In this document: positions 32,029-40,260 of the stretch, one piece after another
How positions within the stretch are numbered: the stretch's first letter is position 1
How the letters are laid out: each line of letters begins with the position of its first letter
Assembly: GCF_002104995.1 (NCBI RefSeq)
Contig: NW_024468263.1
Location: forward strand, 372,001 to 436,000
Source: Linderina pennispora
Lineage: Eukaryota; Kickxellomycota; Kickxellomycetes; Kickxellales; Kickxellaceae
Length of the DNA: 64,000 nucleotides
Direction of reading: 5' to 3'
The notes under the pieces: model-generated
Told to the model about the DNA's origin: nothing
Databases searched by the model: none
The model's input: only the letters and a program-made list of their open reading frames with translations
Made by a program: the position numbers and the translations under genes

Positions 32029-32127
32029 ATTGTGTTTCTGTTCATTTCCATCTGTTCATTTCCATCAAAAACAGTAAATTCACTACTCTTCACACTAACA
32101 AACAACAAAAGCATAGTTTGAAAAAGA

Positions 32128-32406
32128 ATGAGGTTCGTTGCAATTGCCGCTCTTCTACTCGCCACTACTTCGCAGCTCGTCTCCGGCTACGCCATCAAGG
32201 GCGACACGGTCAACTGCCGTTCGGGTCCGGGAACCTCCAGCAATGTCGTCCGCACATACAAGAAAGGAGCTCAAGTGACGCTCTCGTGCCAGACGCCAGG
32301 CACAAAGGTCAACGGCAACGAGCTCTGGGACAAGACGCAGCACGGCTGCTACGTGAGCGACTACTACGTCGACACAGGTAACGGCTATGTGGCCAAGAAG
32401 TGCCCC
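32128..32406 (+). repeat. Inverted duplicate arm 2 (signal peptide + SH3b)
   Basis: Partner of 30896-31174, in opposite orientation, with 953 bases between the two arms. Confidence 0.8.
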
Positions 32407-32937
32407 AAGGGAACCGGTGGCAAGCCTGGCGGCTCCTCGAGCGGGTACTGCAAGAGCGTCAACGCCGCCTCGCTCAACCTGATCAAGGAGTTCGAAGGTT
32501 TCGTCAAGAGCCCGGCTCCCGATCCCATTGGTCTGCCCACTGTCGGCTACGGCCACCTGTGCCAGTCCAAGGGCTGCAAGGAGGTCAAATACAAGTTTCC
32601 GCTGAGCAAGTCCACCGCCGAGGCTCTGCTCAAGGACGATATCCCCAAGTACACGTGCCTGGGCAAGTACCTGAACGGCAAGGTCAAGCTCAACCAGAAC
32701 CAGTGGGGTGCGCTGGTGTCGTGGGTGTTCAACATGGGCTGTGGCGCGGCCCAGTCTTCGTCGCTGGTCAAGCGCCTGAATGCCGGTGAGAACCCAGGCA
32801 AGGTCATTGCTGCTGAGCTGCCCCAGTGGAAGCATGCTGGTGGCCGTGTTCTGCCTGGTCTTGAGCGTCGCCGTAAGGCTGAGGTCAAGCTTGCCCAGGC
32901 GCCTTCGAACAAGCAGGCTTTCCCCAAATGCGATTAA
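32128..32937 (+). CDS. Secreted SH3b-GH24 phage-type lysozyme
   Basis: A 269-residue protein: signal peptide (1-20), SH3b (about 21-93), Gly/Ser/Lys linker (94-107), then a T4-type (GH24) lysozyme domain (about 108-262). The catalytic triad is Glu123 in 'KEFEGF', Asp132 and Thr138 in 'PTVGYGH'. The spacing, 9 and then 6 residues, equals T4 lysozyme's Glu11-Asp20-Thr26. GH24 enzymes hydrolyse the glycan strands of peptidoglycan. With the divergent CHAP gene, the pair would cut both glycan and peptide parts of a bacterial wall. GH24 genes in fungi are generally attributed to transfer from bacteria or phages. Here signal peptide, TATA box and codon use look native, so transfer was not recent. 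Confidence 0.88.
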   Translation: MRFVAIAALLLATTSQLVSGYAIKGDTVNCRSGPGTSSNVVRTYKKGAQVTLSCQTPGTKVNGNELWDKTQHGCYVSDYYVDTGNGYVAKKCPKGTGGKPGGSSSGYCKSVNAASLNLIKEFEGFVKSPAPDPIGLPTVGYGHLCQSKGCKEVKYKFPLSKSTAEALLKDDIPKYTCLGKYLNGKVKLNQNQWGALVSWVFNMGCGAAQSSSLVKRLNAGENPGKVIAAELPQWKHAGGRVLPGLERRRKAEVKLAQAPSNKQAFPKCD

Positions 32938-33338
32938 GCGCAAAATCGTATGTAAAATATGCTTGGTGTTTTAAATAAAGGAAAGGAAAGGATTGAGCGC
33001 GCCGCTGTTGCTGTTATATATATATCCTCGGCTGCACTCTCGGTAGTATTTGCCTGGGCGGTGATGGGCTCAACTGTCTACGCCCATGTACCCGGAGGTC
33101 ACAACCTGTGTAAGATCCTCGTTGGCTACAGGGCTTGGTCGCTCTGAACTGACTGGCAGGTAATAGTCGACAGCGGGCAGCTTGACAGCACAAAAAGAAG
33201 GCCCTTGTAACATTGGGCACTGGACACAAGTCGTAGCCCGTTATTTCTGCCTACCCTCACAAATGCTTAAATCTTGGTGGGGTCATGGTTAATGTACCTC
33301 TTTTGTGGGTAAACAGGATCAATACGAGTAGATAGAAA
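32938..33338. other. Intergenic, no gene seen
   Basis: About 400 bases between convergent lysozyme and catalase genes, with a TA repeat near 33015-33025. Nothing else visible. Confidence 0.35.
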
Positions 33339-34826
33339 CTAGATGTCTGAGCCCAGCTTCTTGAGGGCAGCCTCGACGCGTGCACCGTAGTCATTGTCGA
33401 TGCGGTAGAGGTGAGTCAGGGTCCGCTTCTGGATGACCACCGGCGTCACCACAAGGGTTCCAGCGATATTGTTGATCAGGTCAGTCCGCTCGCTCTCGCT
33501 CAGCAGGTTGTACAGCGCCCTGGGCTGCTCAAAGTCGGCATCCGTCAGCTGGTACTGGTGGCGCGCAACATTTCCTGACACCGCGGAGTTGCTGGCAATC
33601 TCGACAGCGCCAGCGCTCTGCGAGGGTCCGCCGAACGAGTTGGGCTCGTAGTTCGGGGCACTGCCGAAATTGTAGAAGGCCATGGGGCCGTCGCGCTGGT
33701 GGTGGTTCACATGGTTCTTTGGGCGGTTGATCGGCAGCTGCAGGTAGTTGGCGCCCAGGCGATGGCGGTGGGTGTCTGGGTAGCTGAACAGACGGCCCTG
33801 CAGCATGCGGTCGGGCGTGGGCGCAATTCCGGGGACCATGTGCGACGGCGAGAAGGCGGCCTGCTCGACCTCCGCAAAGTAGTTCTCGGGGTTGCGGTTC
33901 AGCACCATGCGGCCGACCTCCTGCAGCGGGAAGTCCTTCTGGCTGATGATCTTGGTGACATCAAACACGTCGTACTTGTAGTTGTGGGCCTCCTCCTCGG
34001 TCAGCACCTGGAGGTAGACGGTCCACGACGGGTGGTCACCCTTCTCGATGGCGCTGAACAGGTCCTCGGTAGCATAGTCGGGGTTGGTGCCGGCCAGCTT
34101 CTCGGCCTCGGCTGCCGACAGATTCTTGACGCCCTGGTCGGTGCGGAAGTGCCACTTGACGTAGTGGGAAGAGCCGTCCTCAGCGACCAGTCGCAGGGTG
34201 TGGCTCGAGTAGCCGTGCATGTGGCGGAAGCCGTCGGGTGTGCCGCGGTTGGACATCAGGATGGTGACCTGATGCAGCGACTCGGGCACCAGCGACCAAA
34301 AGTCCCACATCATTGTGGGGCTCTTCAGATGGGTCTGCGGGTCGCGCTTCTGGGTGTGGATGAAGTCGGGGAACTTGAGCGGGTCGCGGATGAAGAAGAT
34401 CGGGGTGTTGTTGCCGACCATGTCCCAGTTGCCCTCCTCGGTGTAGAACTTGACGGCAAAGCCGCGGGGATCGCGCGCAGTGTCGGCCGAGCCCAGCTCG
34501 CCGCCGACAGTCGAGAAGCGGGTGAAGATTGGCGTGCGCTTGCCGACCCCGCTCAGGAACTTGGCGCAGGTCAGATGTGAGAGGTCCTTGGTCAGCTCGA
34601 AGTACCCGTGGGCACCCGCGCCCTTGGCGTGCACAACGCGCTCGGGGATGCGCTCGCGGTCAAAGTGCGCAAGCTTGTCAATCAGATGGAAGTCCTGCAG
34701 CAGCGCCGGCCCGTAGAAGCCGGCGGTCTGAGTAGTCTGGTTGTTGGTGACGGGGTTGCCGTTGCCCGTAGTAAGCGTGCCGCGGTCCTCCCCCAGGGTG
34801 GTGTTGGTTGTTGTGGTGTTGACCAT
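33339..34826 (-). CDS. Monofunctional haem catalase (small-subunit type)
   Basis: A 495-residue catalase. The distal His66 is in '[11 protein letters not shown]', the distal Asn (139 or 140) in '[12 protein letters not shown]', and the proximal Tyr in '[17 protein letters not shown]', with the usual NADPH-binding-type small-subunit length. It converts hydrogen peroxide to water and oxygen. The N-terminus is an Asn/Thr-rich stretch. The C-terminus ends Ser-Asp-Ile, not a canonical SKL-type peroxisomal signal, so a cytosolic location is likely. The promoter has a TATATAAA and G-rich tracts on the coding strand (see findings). Strong codon bias suggests high expression. A shadow frame of almost 300 codons lies opposite. 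Confidence 0.95.
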   Translation of the reverse strand: MVNTTTTNTTLGEDRGTLTTGNGNPVTNNQTTQTAGFYGPALLQDFHLIDKLAHFDRERIPERVVHAKGAGAHGYFELTKDLSHLTCAKFLSGVGKRTPIFTRFSTVGGELGSADTARDPRGFAVKFYTEEGNWDMVGNNTPIFFIRDPLKFPDFIHTQKRDPQTHLKSPTMMWDFWSLVPESLHQVTILMSNRGTPDGFRHMHGYSSHTLRLVAEDGSSHYVKWHFRTDQGVKNLSAAEAEKLAGTNPDYATEDLFSAIEKGDHPSWTVYLQVLTEEEAHNYKYDVFDVTKIISQKDFPLQEVGRMVLNRNPENYFAEVEQAAFSPSHMVPGIAPTPDRMLQGRLFSYPDTHRHRLGANYLQLPINRPKNHVNHHQRDGPMAFYNFGSAPNYEPNSFGGPSQSAGAVEIASNSAVSGNVARHQYQLTDADFEQPRALYNLLSESERTDLINNIAGTLVVTPVVIQKRTLTHLYRIDNDYGARVEAALKKLGSDI

Positions 34827-35955
34827 GGCAGCGGGATGGAGATTGAGATAGTGGAGAGACTGGAGATAATCTTTTATTCACGAAGGACAGGTTTGGAGGA
34901 AAATGCAATGGCGGCTCGGCGCTGCTGTTTATATATGTGCTCGTGTGGGCAGAATGGCCCCCCCTTCCCCCCCCCCGCCAGAAATTTTTGCGAACACCGA
35001 GGCGCACATGGCCGGCTGTTTCCGTTACTATTTCGGCATCCAAGGCCAGACTTGCTCTGGATGAGGGCTCTATGTGAAGACAGCTGCAAAAAGAGTGATG
35101 CAACGGGCTGCAGCGCCCCTGCACGGCCACATTTGTGCTTGCTATTCCGTCCTGCACGTGACCATTAGTAATGCCCACGGGCAAATAAGTTCGCACTTAC
35201 TGCTGTCAGACGAGCACTCGCTGTACATGTACCGGATGCTTTGCCAGTCAGAACACAGAGGTCCACAAGTCATTTGTAATCTGGATCGGTTTTGCGGATA
35301 ATTATATTGGTGGTTACGTCACTTGCTCTGCGTTCCAACATTGCAGTGTAACACCGGTGCCATATATTGGGAAGGCGGGGCTCTCGGGCACTTTTCTGCT
35401 TACAATTGCACAGCTAAGCCATGCTTTCCACGGTACTGCTTGCCCCATGTATAACACCGGAGAGCCCGCCGAAAAGCCAAGAGTCTACGATAATGACACA
35501 AAGGTATGCAAGCTACCCTGGAGAAAAGACATAGATGTACAAACCACTTTACCTGATCTAGATCGATTGCCTTCGGCCTCCTAGCCATCCCGCCATTTCC
35601 CTCACCCGAGCCGAGACGCCTGTATTTTGCACCTTGACTAGCCACGGATCTGTCTAGAACGGAATATTCCCTACGGCCTCAAACACATCCTACATGCCAC
35701 GTGTCGAACAGCAACATGGCTACTCTCTGGTGGCAGGATCAAATTACGCGTATAGAGCACAGCAAAGGGATACGCAAAAGCTTGTCTGGATAGCGCTGTG
35801 TAGGTCTGCCTGCAAGCGAAGCTTCACCGCTAAAAGACTGATATCGTACACCAGTACCGGAATGTATTCGAATTGGACAACATTAGAGTGAGCGGTGCAT
35901 GCATATGAACCAGGCACATCAATTGCCTTAGCGTGGTTTGGATGAATTTTGTACA
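34827..35955. other. Intergenic, catalase promoter and empty stretch
   Basis: About 1.1 kb. The catalase-proximal part holds the TATA box and C runs. The rest has no ATG-started frame with coding character. A secretory-looking frame at 35357-35584 begins only at GTG and was not accepted. Confidence 0.4.
34928..34976 (-). promoter_or_regulatory. Catalase promoter: TATA box and G-runs
   Basis: TATATAAA (34928-34935 on the plus-strand map, read on the minus strand) is about 100 bases upstream of the ATG. Just upstream of it on the coding strand are a G10 run, AA, and a G7 run (34958-34976). They contain AGGGG, the core of the fungal stress element. Confidence 0.45.
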
Positions 35956-36837
35956 TTAATGGTATTGCAGTAGCTCGCCTTCTTGCGCCATGTCTGCTTC
36001 CCCTTGCATTGCCTGCTCTTCTGTCTCCATCGACAACAAGAACGGATGCCGCCGCAGCTCGTGCCACAGCATCCTCTTTGCCGGGTCCCGCTGCAGCAAC
36101 CCCTCAAGAAACTCCTTCAGCTGTGCTGGGATCCGCTTCGGCCAAACAATGTCCTCCTCCATGATGTTTTGCTTCAGGTCAGCCAGGCTGGTGGTCCGGA
36201 ACGGCGTCTTTCCCACAAACAGCTCATACAGCACAACTCCGAGCGACCACAGATCCGCCTTGTTCGTATACCGCTCCCTGCGCAGCATCTCCGGCGCCAT
36301 ATATAGAGGCGTCCCCTTGAGTGTGTGCACGTATATGGGCTTGCCGTCTCGCGTCAGCTGCGTCGCCAGCCCGAGATCGCATAGCTTTACCCGGCCATCG
36401 CACCCGATCAGCGCGTTCTGCGGCTTAATGTCATGGTGCACCACCCCCAGCGTGTGCAGGTACTTTAGCGCTGCTACAAGCTGCAGCCCGATCTCCCGCA
36501 CCTCCTCCATTTTCAGGAACCCTCCCTTGCGCTTCAAGTACACCGACAGGTCACACTTGCAGTACTCCAGCACGATATAGATATCTGTGTCCGTCTCAAA
36601 GTATTCGATTAGGCGGATGATGTGCGGGTGGTTCAGGTGCTGCAGCAGGCGCATCTCCTCGCGATATGTCTCGATGTCGAGTCGCTTGCGGTTCACCTTG
36701 CTGATGATTTTTAGGGCCACCACCAGTCCTCGGCTGCGGTGCACTGCCTTGTACACCTTTCCGTACTGGCCTTCGCCCACCAGCTGTATCAGAATGTACT
36801 TGTCAATGAGCTGCTGTGTCTCTGCAGTTGTCGCCAT
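35956..36837 (-). CDS. Fused/STK36-like Ser/Thr kinase
   Basis: A 293-residue protein, nearly all kinase domain (about 14-270). Gly loop GEGQYGKV at 21-28, catalytic Lys43. The catalytic loop is HHDIKPQN, not HRD, and the metal-binding motif is DLG, not DFG. Then come 'GTPLYMAPEM' and 'ADLWSLGVVLYELFVGKTPF'. The last two, with 'WP..I...L..FL.GLL..DP..R..W..L..HPF', closely follow metazoan Fused (STK36). Fused kinases act in cilium and Hedgehog biology, cytokinesis in plants and chemotaxis in Dictyostelium. No long C-terminal regulatory region is present. Other kinases of the ULK/NEK type remain possible. All residues needed for catalysis are present. Confidence 0.72.
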   Translation of the reverse strand: MATTAETQQLIDKYILIQLVGEGQYGKVYKAVHRSRGLVVALKIISKVNRKRLDIETYREEMRLLQHLNHPHIIRLIEYFETDTDIYIVLEYCKCDLSVYLKRKGGFLKMEEVREIGLQLVAALKYLHTLGVVHHDIKPQNALIGCDGRVKLCDLGLATQLTRDGKPIYVHTLKGTPLYMAPEMLRRERYTNKADLWSLGVVLYELFVGKTPFRTTSLADLKQNIMEEDIVWPKRIPAQLKEFLEGLLQRDPAKRMLWHELRRHPFLLSMETEEQAMQGEADMAQEGELLQYH

Positions 36838-36981
36838 TGTCCGAATAAGCTGAAATGAGGGTAGTAGAATAGAAATTCGTGAAAGCTGAGCAAGTAGCGA
36901 CGCAAAAGTTTGCCATTGTGAGACCTTCAGGGAGGTGTTAACAAAAGATATTATGAGACTACCTAGTGAGCCGAGTCGCGA

Positions 36982-37592
36982 CTAGAACAGAGCTGCTACC
37001 GCTCCAGCAATGACAACACCCAAGAGGACGGCACCACTGACGCTTCTTGCCCCGCTGCTATCGCCTGCGGTGTCTGAAGATGTGTCGGTGTCGGTATCTG
37101 GCCTGTCGCCAGTATTAGGGCCGGTCTCAGATGTAGCTCCAGAGCCCGTCCCTGATCTAGTTCCAGAGCCAGTTTCGGTGTCCGCTTTAGTACCAGTGTC
37201 AGACGAAGACTGAAATTTGGTGTGCCATCCATCAATGTCACAGATTTCATAATCAGAAGCCGGTGTGCTCGGTGCAAGAGCAGAACCATTGCCAGACCTA
37301 CTACCCTGTTCGGAGTTTGTTGCGGTCACGGCTGGAGTAGTGTTCGGTACAGAACAACCACCAAAGACATCACACAGCTCTGAGATCGCCTGGGTCGAGA
37401 ATGTGGTCGCAGTCGTAGTAGAGTCAGATGTAATTGGCATATTGTCGAACTGGACTGGACATCAGATGGAGTTTAGTCCTGCTGGGGCACATATGTTGCT
37501 GGTCGGATAGTACCTGATTGCCCACAGATTTTTGCTCTAGCAAGTCTGGTGTGTAAGATCATCACCACTATTAATGCACTCTGCAGCACCAT
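36982..37592 (-). CDS. GPI-type Ser/Thr-rich surface protein, two exons
   Basis: Exon 1 (37514-37592) encodes a signal peptide, 'MVLQSALIVVMILHT', and ends 'CGQS'. A 59-base intron (37455-37513) with GTACTA donor and GTCCAG acceptor restores the frame. Exon 2 (36982-37454) holds a short Cys-containing segment ('LCDVFGGC'), a Ser/Thr/Gly/Asp repeat region and a hydrophobic tail ('LLGVVIAGAVAALF') fit for GPI attachment. The product is about 183 residues. The single-exon reading from 37440 lacks a signal peptide, so the two-exon model is preferred. No relation to the ISxHW family was seen. Confidence 0.62.
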
Positions 37593-38088
37593 GGGAGCTC
37601 TCTTGGCTAAAGGAAGTCTGAGCGAGGAATGCTAGAGCGTGAATGCTGGCGAAACGAAGCATTTAAATAAAACTATCGAAAATCGAAAACGACGGCAATA
37701 AGGGAAAGCGCGATTCAAGGGTTACTGGCGGGTGGCCTTGTCCTTGACAGCATAGACGATGCTATATAAACATCTAGCCAGGCTTTCTAGAAACCTGGTG
37801 TTCCCTCTCTTTCCGCAAAAAAAATATTGGGTAGCTAGCACTGTGCCTGTATGGCGTCTGTTCCATGGATATGGAGTTTCAAACTTCCTAGTGAATCGAA
37901 AGTAGACGGCGGTTTCATCCAAGACTTGTGGAGAAACAGCTCACCGATCCCAAAGGCCATAAACCACGCCAATCGCAAAACAGGGATTTAAGAAAGAGCC
38001 GAAATTTCAGAAAGCGTTGTCCATTTGGAACTCTCCAGCTATATCCACCAAGCTCTACTCTACACAAAAAGAAAATACACCACCGCCG
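37593..38088. other. Divergent intergenic region
   Basis: About 500 bases between the GPI-type gene and SSL1. No TATA of the TATAAAAG kind; nothing else visible. Confidence 0.35.
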
Positions 38089-39297
38089 ATGGCAAAAGAA
38101 GTTGAAGACGAAGACTACATCGATATCGACGATACCGGACCTGAGGGTCTGAAGGGTGCCGATGGCGGGTACGCCTGGGAAGAGGAATACAAGCGCTCCT
38201 GGGATGTAATCCAAGAAGACGAGTCAGGCAGTCTACAAAGTGCAGTCCAGGGGATCCAAGAGCAGCTGAAGCGAAAGCGGCGTTTGCGCGACACCACAGC
38301 AATCCAGCGCGGCATCATCCGGCACGTAATCCTGGTAATTGACGGGTCAGAAAACATGGGCACTCGCGACATGCGGCCGACACGGATCGCCGCAACCCTG
38401 CAAATTCTCGAGTCCTTTGTCAACGAGTACTTCGACCAGAATCCAATTTCACAGCTGGCAATTATCTCGACCAAGGATGGGCTGGCAGAAAAGCTGACGG
38501 ACCTGAGCGGCAACCCGCTTGACCATGTTAACGCGCTGCGCGATAAGAGCAACAAGGATTTGGCAGGCGAGCCGTCGTTGCAGAATGCCCTTGAGTTGGC
38601 CATGCATACGCTGCGGAGAGCACCTACCCATGGGTCACGCGAGATTGTGTGCATTTTTGGGTCGCTCACTACATGCGATCCGGGTGATATCAAGCAGACG
38701 CAGGCGGCACTGAAGCATGCCGAGGTGCGCGTGTCGATGGTGCAGCTGGCAGCCGAAGTTCAGGTGTTTAAGCGCATTTGCCAAGAAACCAACGGGCTGT
38801 TCGCAGTCGCCGACGACGAAATCCATTTGAAGGATATGCTGTTTGAGTGCATTCCGCCGCCACCTGTTGTCAGCGCCAAGGCTACGTCTGATATGATCCA
38901 GATGGGCTTCCCGATCCGTGCCAGCAATGCGCAAGTGCCGACCCCCTGCGTCTGCCACCATGAGCTGTCGTTCTCTGGCTACATCTGCCCGCGGTGTCGC
39001 TCCAAAGTGTGTTCGTTGCCCACTGACTGCGATGTGTGCGGGCTACCACTCGTGTCAGCGCCGCATCTGGCACGCTCGTACCACCACCTGTTCCCAGAGG
39101 AAAATTACAGGGAGATTGACGTGGAGGTACATAGTGGTGCGGAGCATTCAGGGGCAGGGCTTGTATGCTTTGGCTGCGAGGGAGAGGTGAAGGGCGCTGC
39201 TGCGCGGTATCAGTGCCCCAGGTGCAGAAAGGAATTTTGTCTGGAGTGCGATGTTTTCATTCATGAGACGCTTCATAATTGCCCCGGGTGCGTATAG
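38089..39297 (+). CDS. SSL1: TFIIH core subunit SSL1/p44
   Basis: A 402-residue protein from the ATG at 38089 ('MAKEVEDEDYIDIDD'); an in-frame upstream start at 38017 would add 24 residues. A vWA-type domain starts 'HVILVIDGSENM' (about residue 82) and carries 'RPTRIAATL'. After it come a C4 zinc finger ('GYICPRCRSKVC') and a RING-like C-terminal finger ('CPRCRKEFCLECDVFIHETLHNCPGC'). SSL1/p44 stimulates the XPD helicase and works in RNA polymerase II initiation and nucleotide-excision repair. Length matches human p44 (395). The zinc-binding residues look intact. Confidence 0.9.
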   Translation: MAKEVEDEDYIDIDDTGPEGLKGADGGYAWEEEYKRSWDVIQEDESGSLQSAVQGIQEQLKRKRRLRDTTAIQRGIIRHVILVIDGSENMGTRDMRPTRIAATLQILESFVNEYFDQNPISQLAIISTKDGLAEKLTDLSGNPLDHVNALRDKSNKDLAGEPSLQNALELAMHTLRRAPTHGSREIVCIFGSLTTCDPGDIKQTQAALKHAEVRVSMVQLAAEVQVFKRICQETNGLFAVADDEIHLKDMLFECIPPPPVVSAKATSDMIQMGFPIRASNAQVPTPCVCHHELSFSGYICPRCRSKVCSLPTDCDVCGLPLVSAPHLARSYHHLFPEENYREIDVEVHSGAEHSGAGLVCFGCEGEVKGAAARYQCPRCRKEFCLECDVFIHETLHNCPGCV

Positions 39298-39629
39298 GAG
39301 TGAGAAAACAGCTATTATCCAATATATGCGTGGGAAATATCGACTATATTGGCTATGTGGGGAAGAGGACAGGGAAATGTGCACTTGGCAGCGGTAACCG
39401 CCGGCTGGAGAATGGCGCGGTTTCAGCATATTCGCAGGTATAAAGTCAGCAATGTCTGGGAAGCATTCCATCACCAAAATGCCTCACATCCTCACATCCC
39501 CCTGCATTCTGCATTTAAGCATCTCTCATCCACTCCCCTTTTTCATCAACTTTTCGGTTTCTCCTTGACTCACTCCAGCCCAGGAAATTTCCACATTAGC
39601 CCCTCCTTCATATACCAGCATTATAGAAA
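39298..39629. other. Intergenic, promoter of the Cys-rich secreted protein
   Basis: 332 bases, C/T-rich near the downstream ATG (39500-39610). No gene seen. Confidence 0.35.
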
Positions 39630-40070
39630 ATGGCCCGCACCTTCTTCAACATCAGCGCCATCGTGTTCATCGCCAGTGTAGTCGTGGCCACAGACGCCCC
39701 CAAGCCTGCATCCACTGCCCCGCAAGGCCAGTTCGGCATGATGCTGTTCGATTGCGGCGGCAATGCCTACGACTGCTGCGGCTTCGGCGACGAGGACTGC
39801 ACATGCAAATGCAAGTGCCGCCAGCCCGAGATCACAGTGCATGTTATCCAGCCTCCACCCACGTACATTTACGATGTCACCCAGACCGCCCGCTACTACG
39901 AGCACTGTGATTGCTGTGGACGCAGGTTCGTGTGTGGACCGACGTGCATTCCGCAAGGCGAGGTGCTGGCGCCGGCTAACACTGGCCGCAATGTGGCTAT
40001 TGCTGCTGCGTCGCCGGTTGCGCAAAAAGCTGGGCATGCCAAGAAGCACACCACCCATGATGACAACTAA
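39630..40070 (+). CDS. Cys-rich small secreted protein
   Basis: A 146-residue protein: signal peptide (about 1-20), then about 13 cysteines clustered in two blocks. Block 1 is 'FDCGGNAYDCCGFGDEDC' with a 'CKCKC' run; block 2 is 'EHCDCCGRRFVCGPTC'. The C-terminal third is basic and Cys-free. The Cys pattern is effector-like but matches no family I know. It lies between SSL1 and PLK4, convergent with PLK4. Secreted and disulfide-rich by inference; function unknown. Confidence 0.68.
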   Translation: MARTFFNISAIVFIASVVVATDAPKPASTAPQGQFGMMLFDCGGNAYDCCGFGDEDCTCKCKCRQPEITVHVIQPPPTYIYDVTQTARYYEHCDCCGRRFVCGPTCIPQGEVLAPANTGRNVAIAAASPVAQKAGHAKKHTTHDDN

Positions 40071-40260
40071 ACAAAAATTGACTTGCGCGCACATTTACCT
40101 CCCACTCCTCGTGTTAGTTTATTTTATCGTACCGCCCTAATGCCTCGTTAGTTACTTTCTCTAATGCTGCCGATATAGATGTCGGCAATAACATCCTTTA
40201 ATGCCTGCAAGTTCTTGCTGAAGCAAAGCTATATTCTGGAATCTACACACAGCCCGCAGC

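Larger units (their letters stand above)
31175..32127. promoter_or_regulatory. Divergent promoter of the two SH3b hydrolases
   Basis: 953 AT-rich bases. The two TATA boxes at 31253-31260 (minus) and 32021-32028 (plus) are the only signals I can name. The leader sequences just upstream of the two ATGs are not alike, unlike the coding arms. No gene seen. Confidence 0.5.

Noticed and set aside
32128-32937. Prophage or bacterial contamination as source of the lysozyme gene
   Set aside because: Eukaryotic signal peptide shared with its neighbour, TATA box, and host-like codon use and flanking genes place it in the fungal chromosome.
33699-34580. 293-codon frame opposite catalase
   Set aside because: Val/Gly/Leu composition is an antisense reading of a strongly biased gene.
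35357-35584. Secretory-looking 75-codon frame
   Set aside because: Begins at GTG without an ATG before the hydrophobic part; no promoter or splice model supports it.
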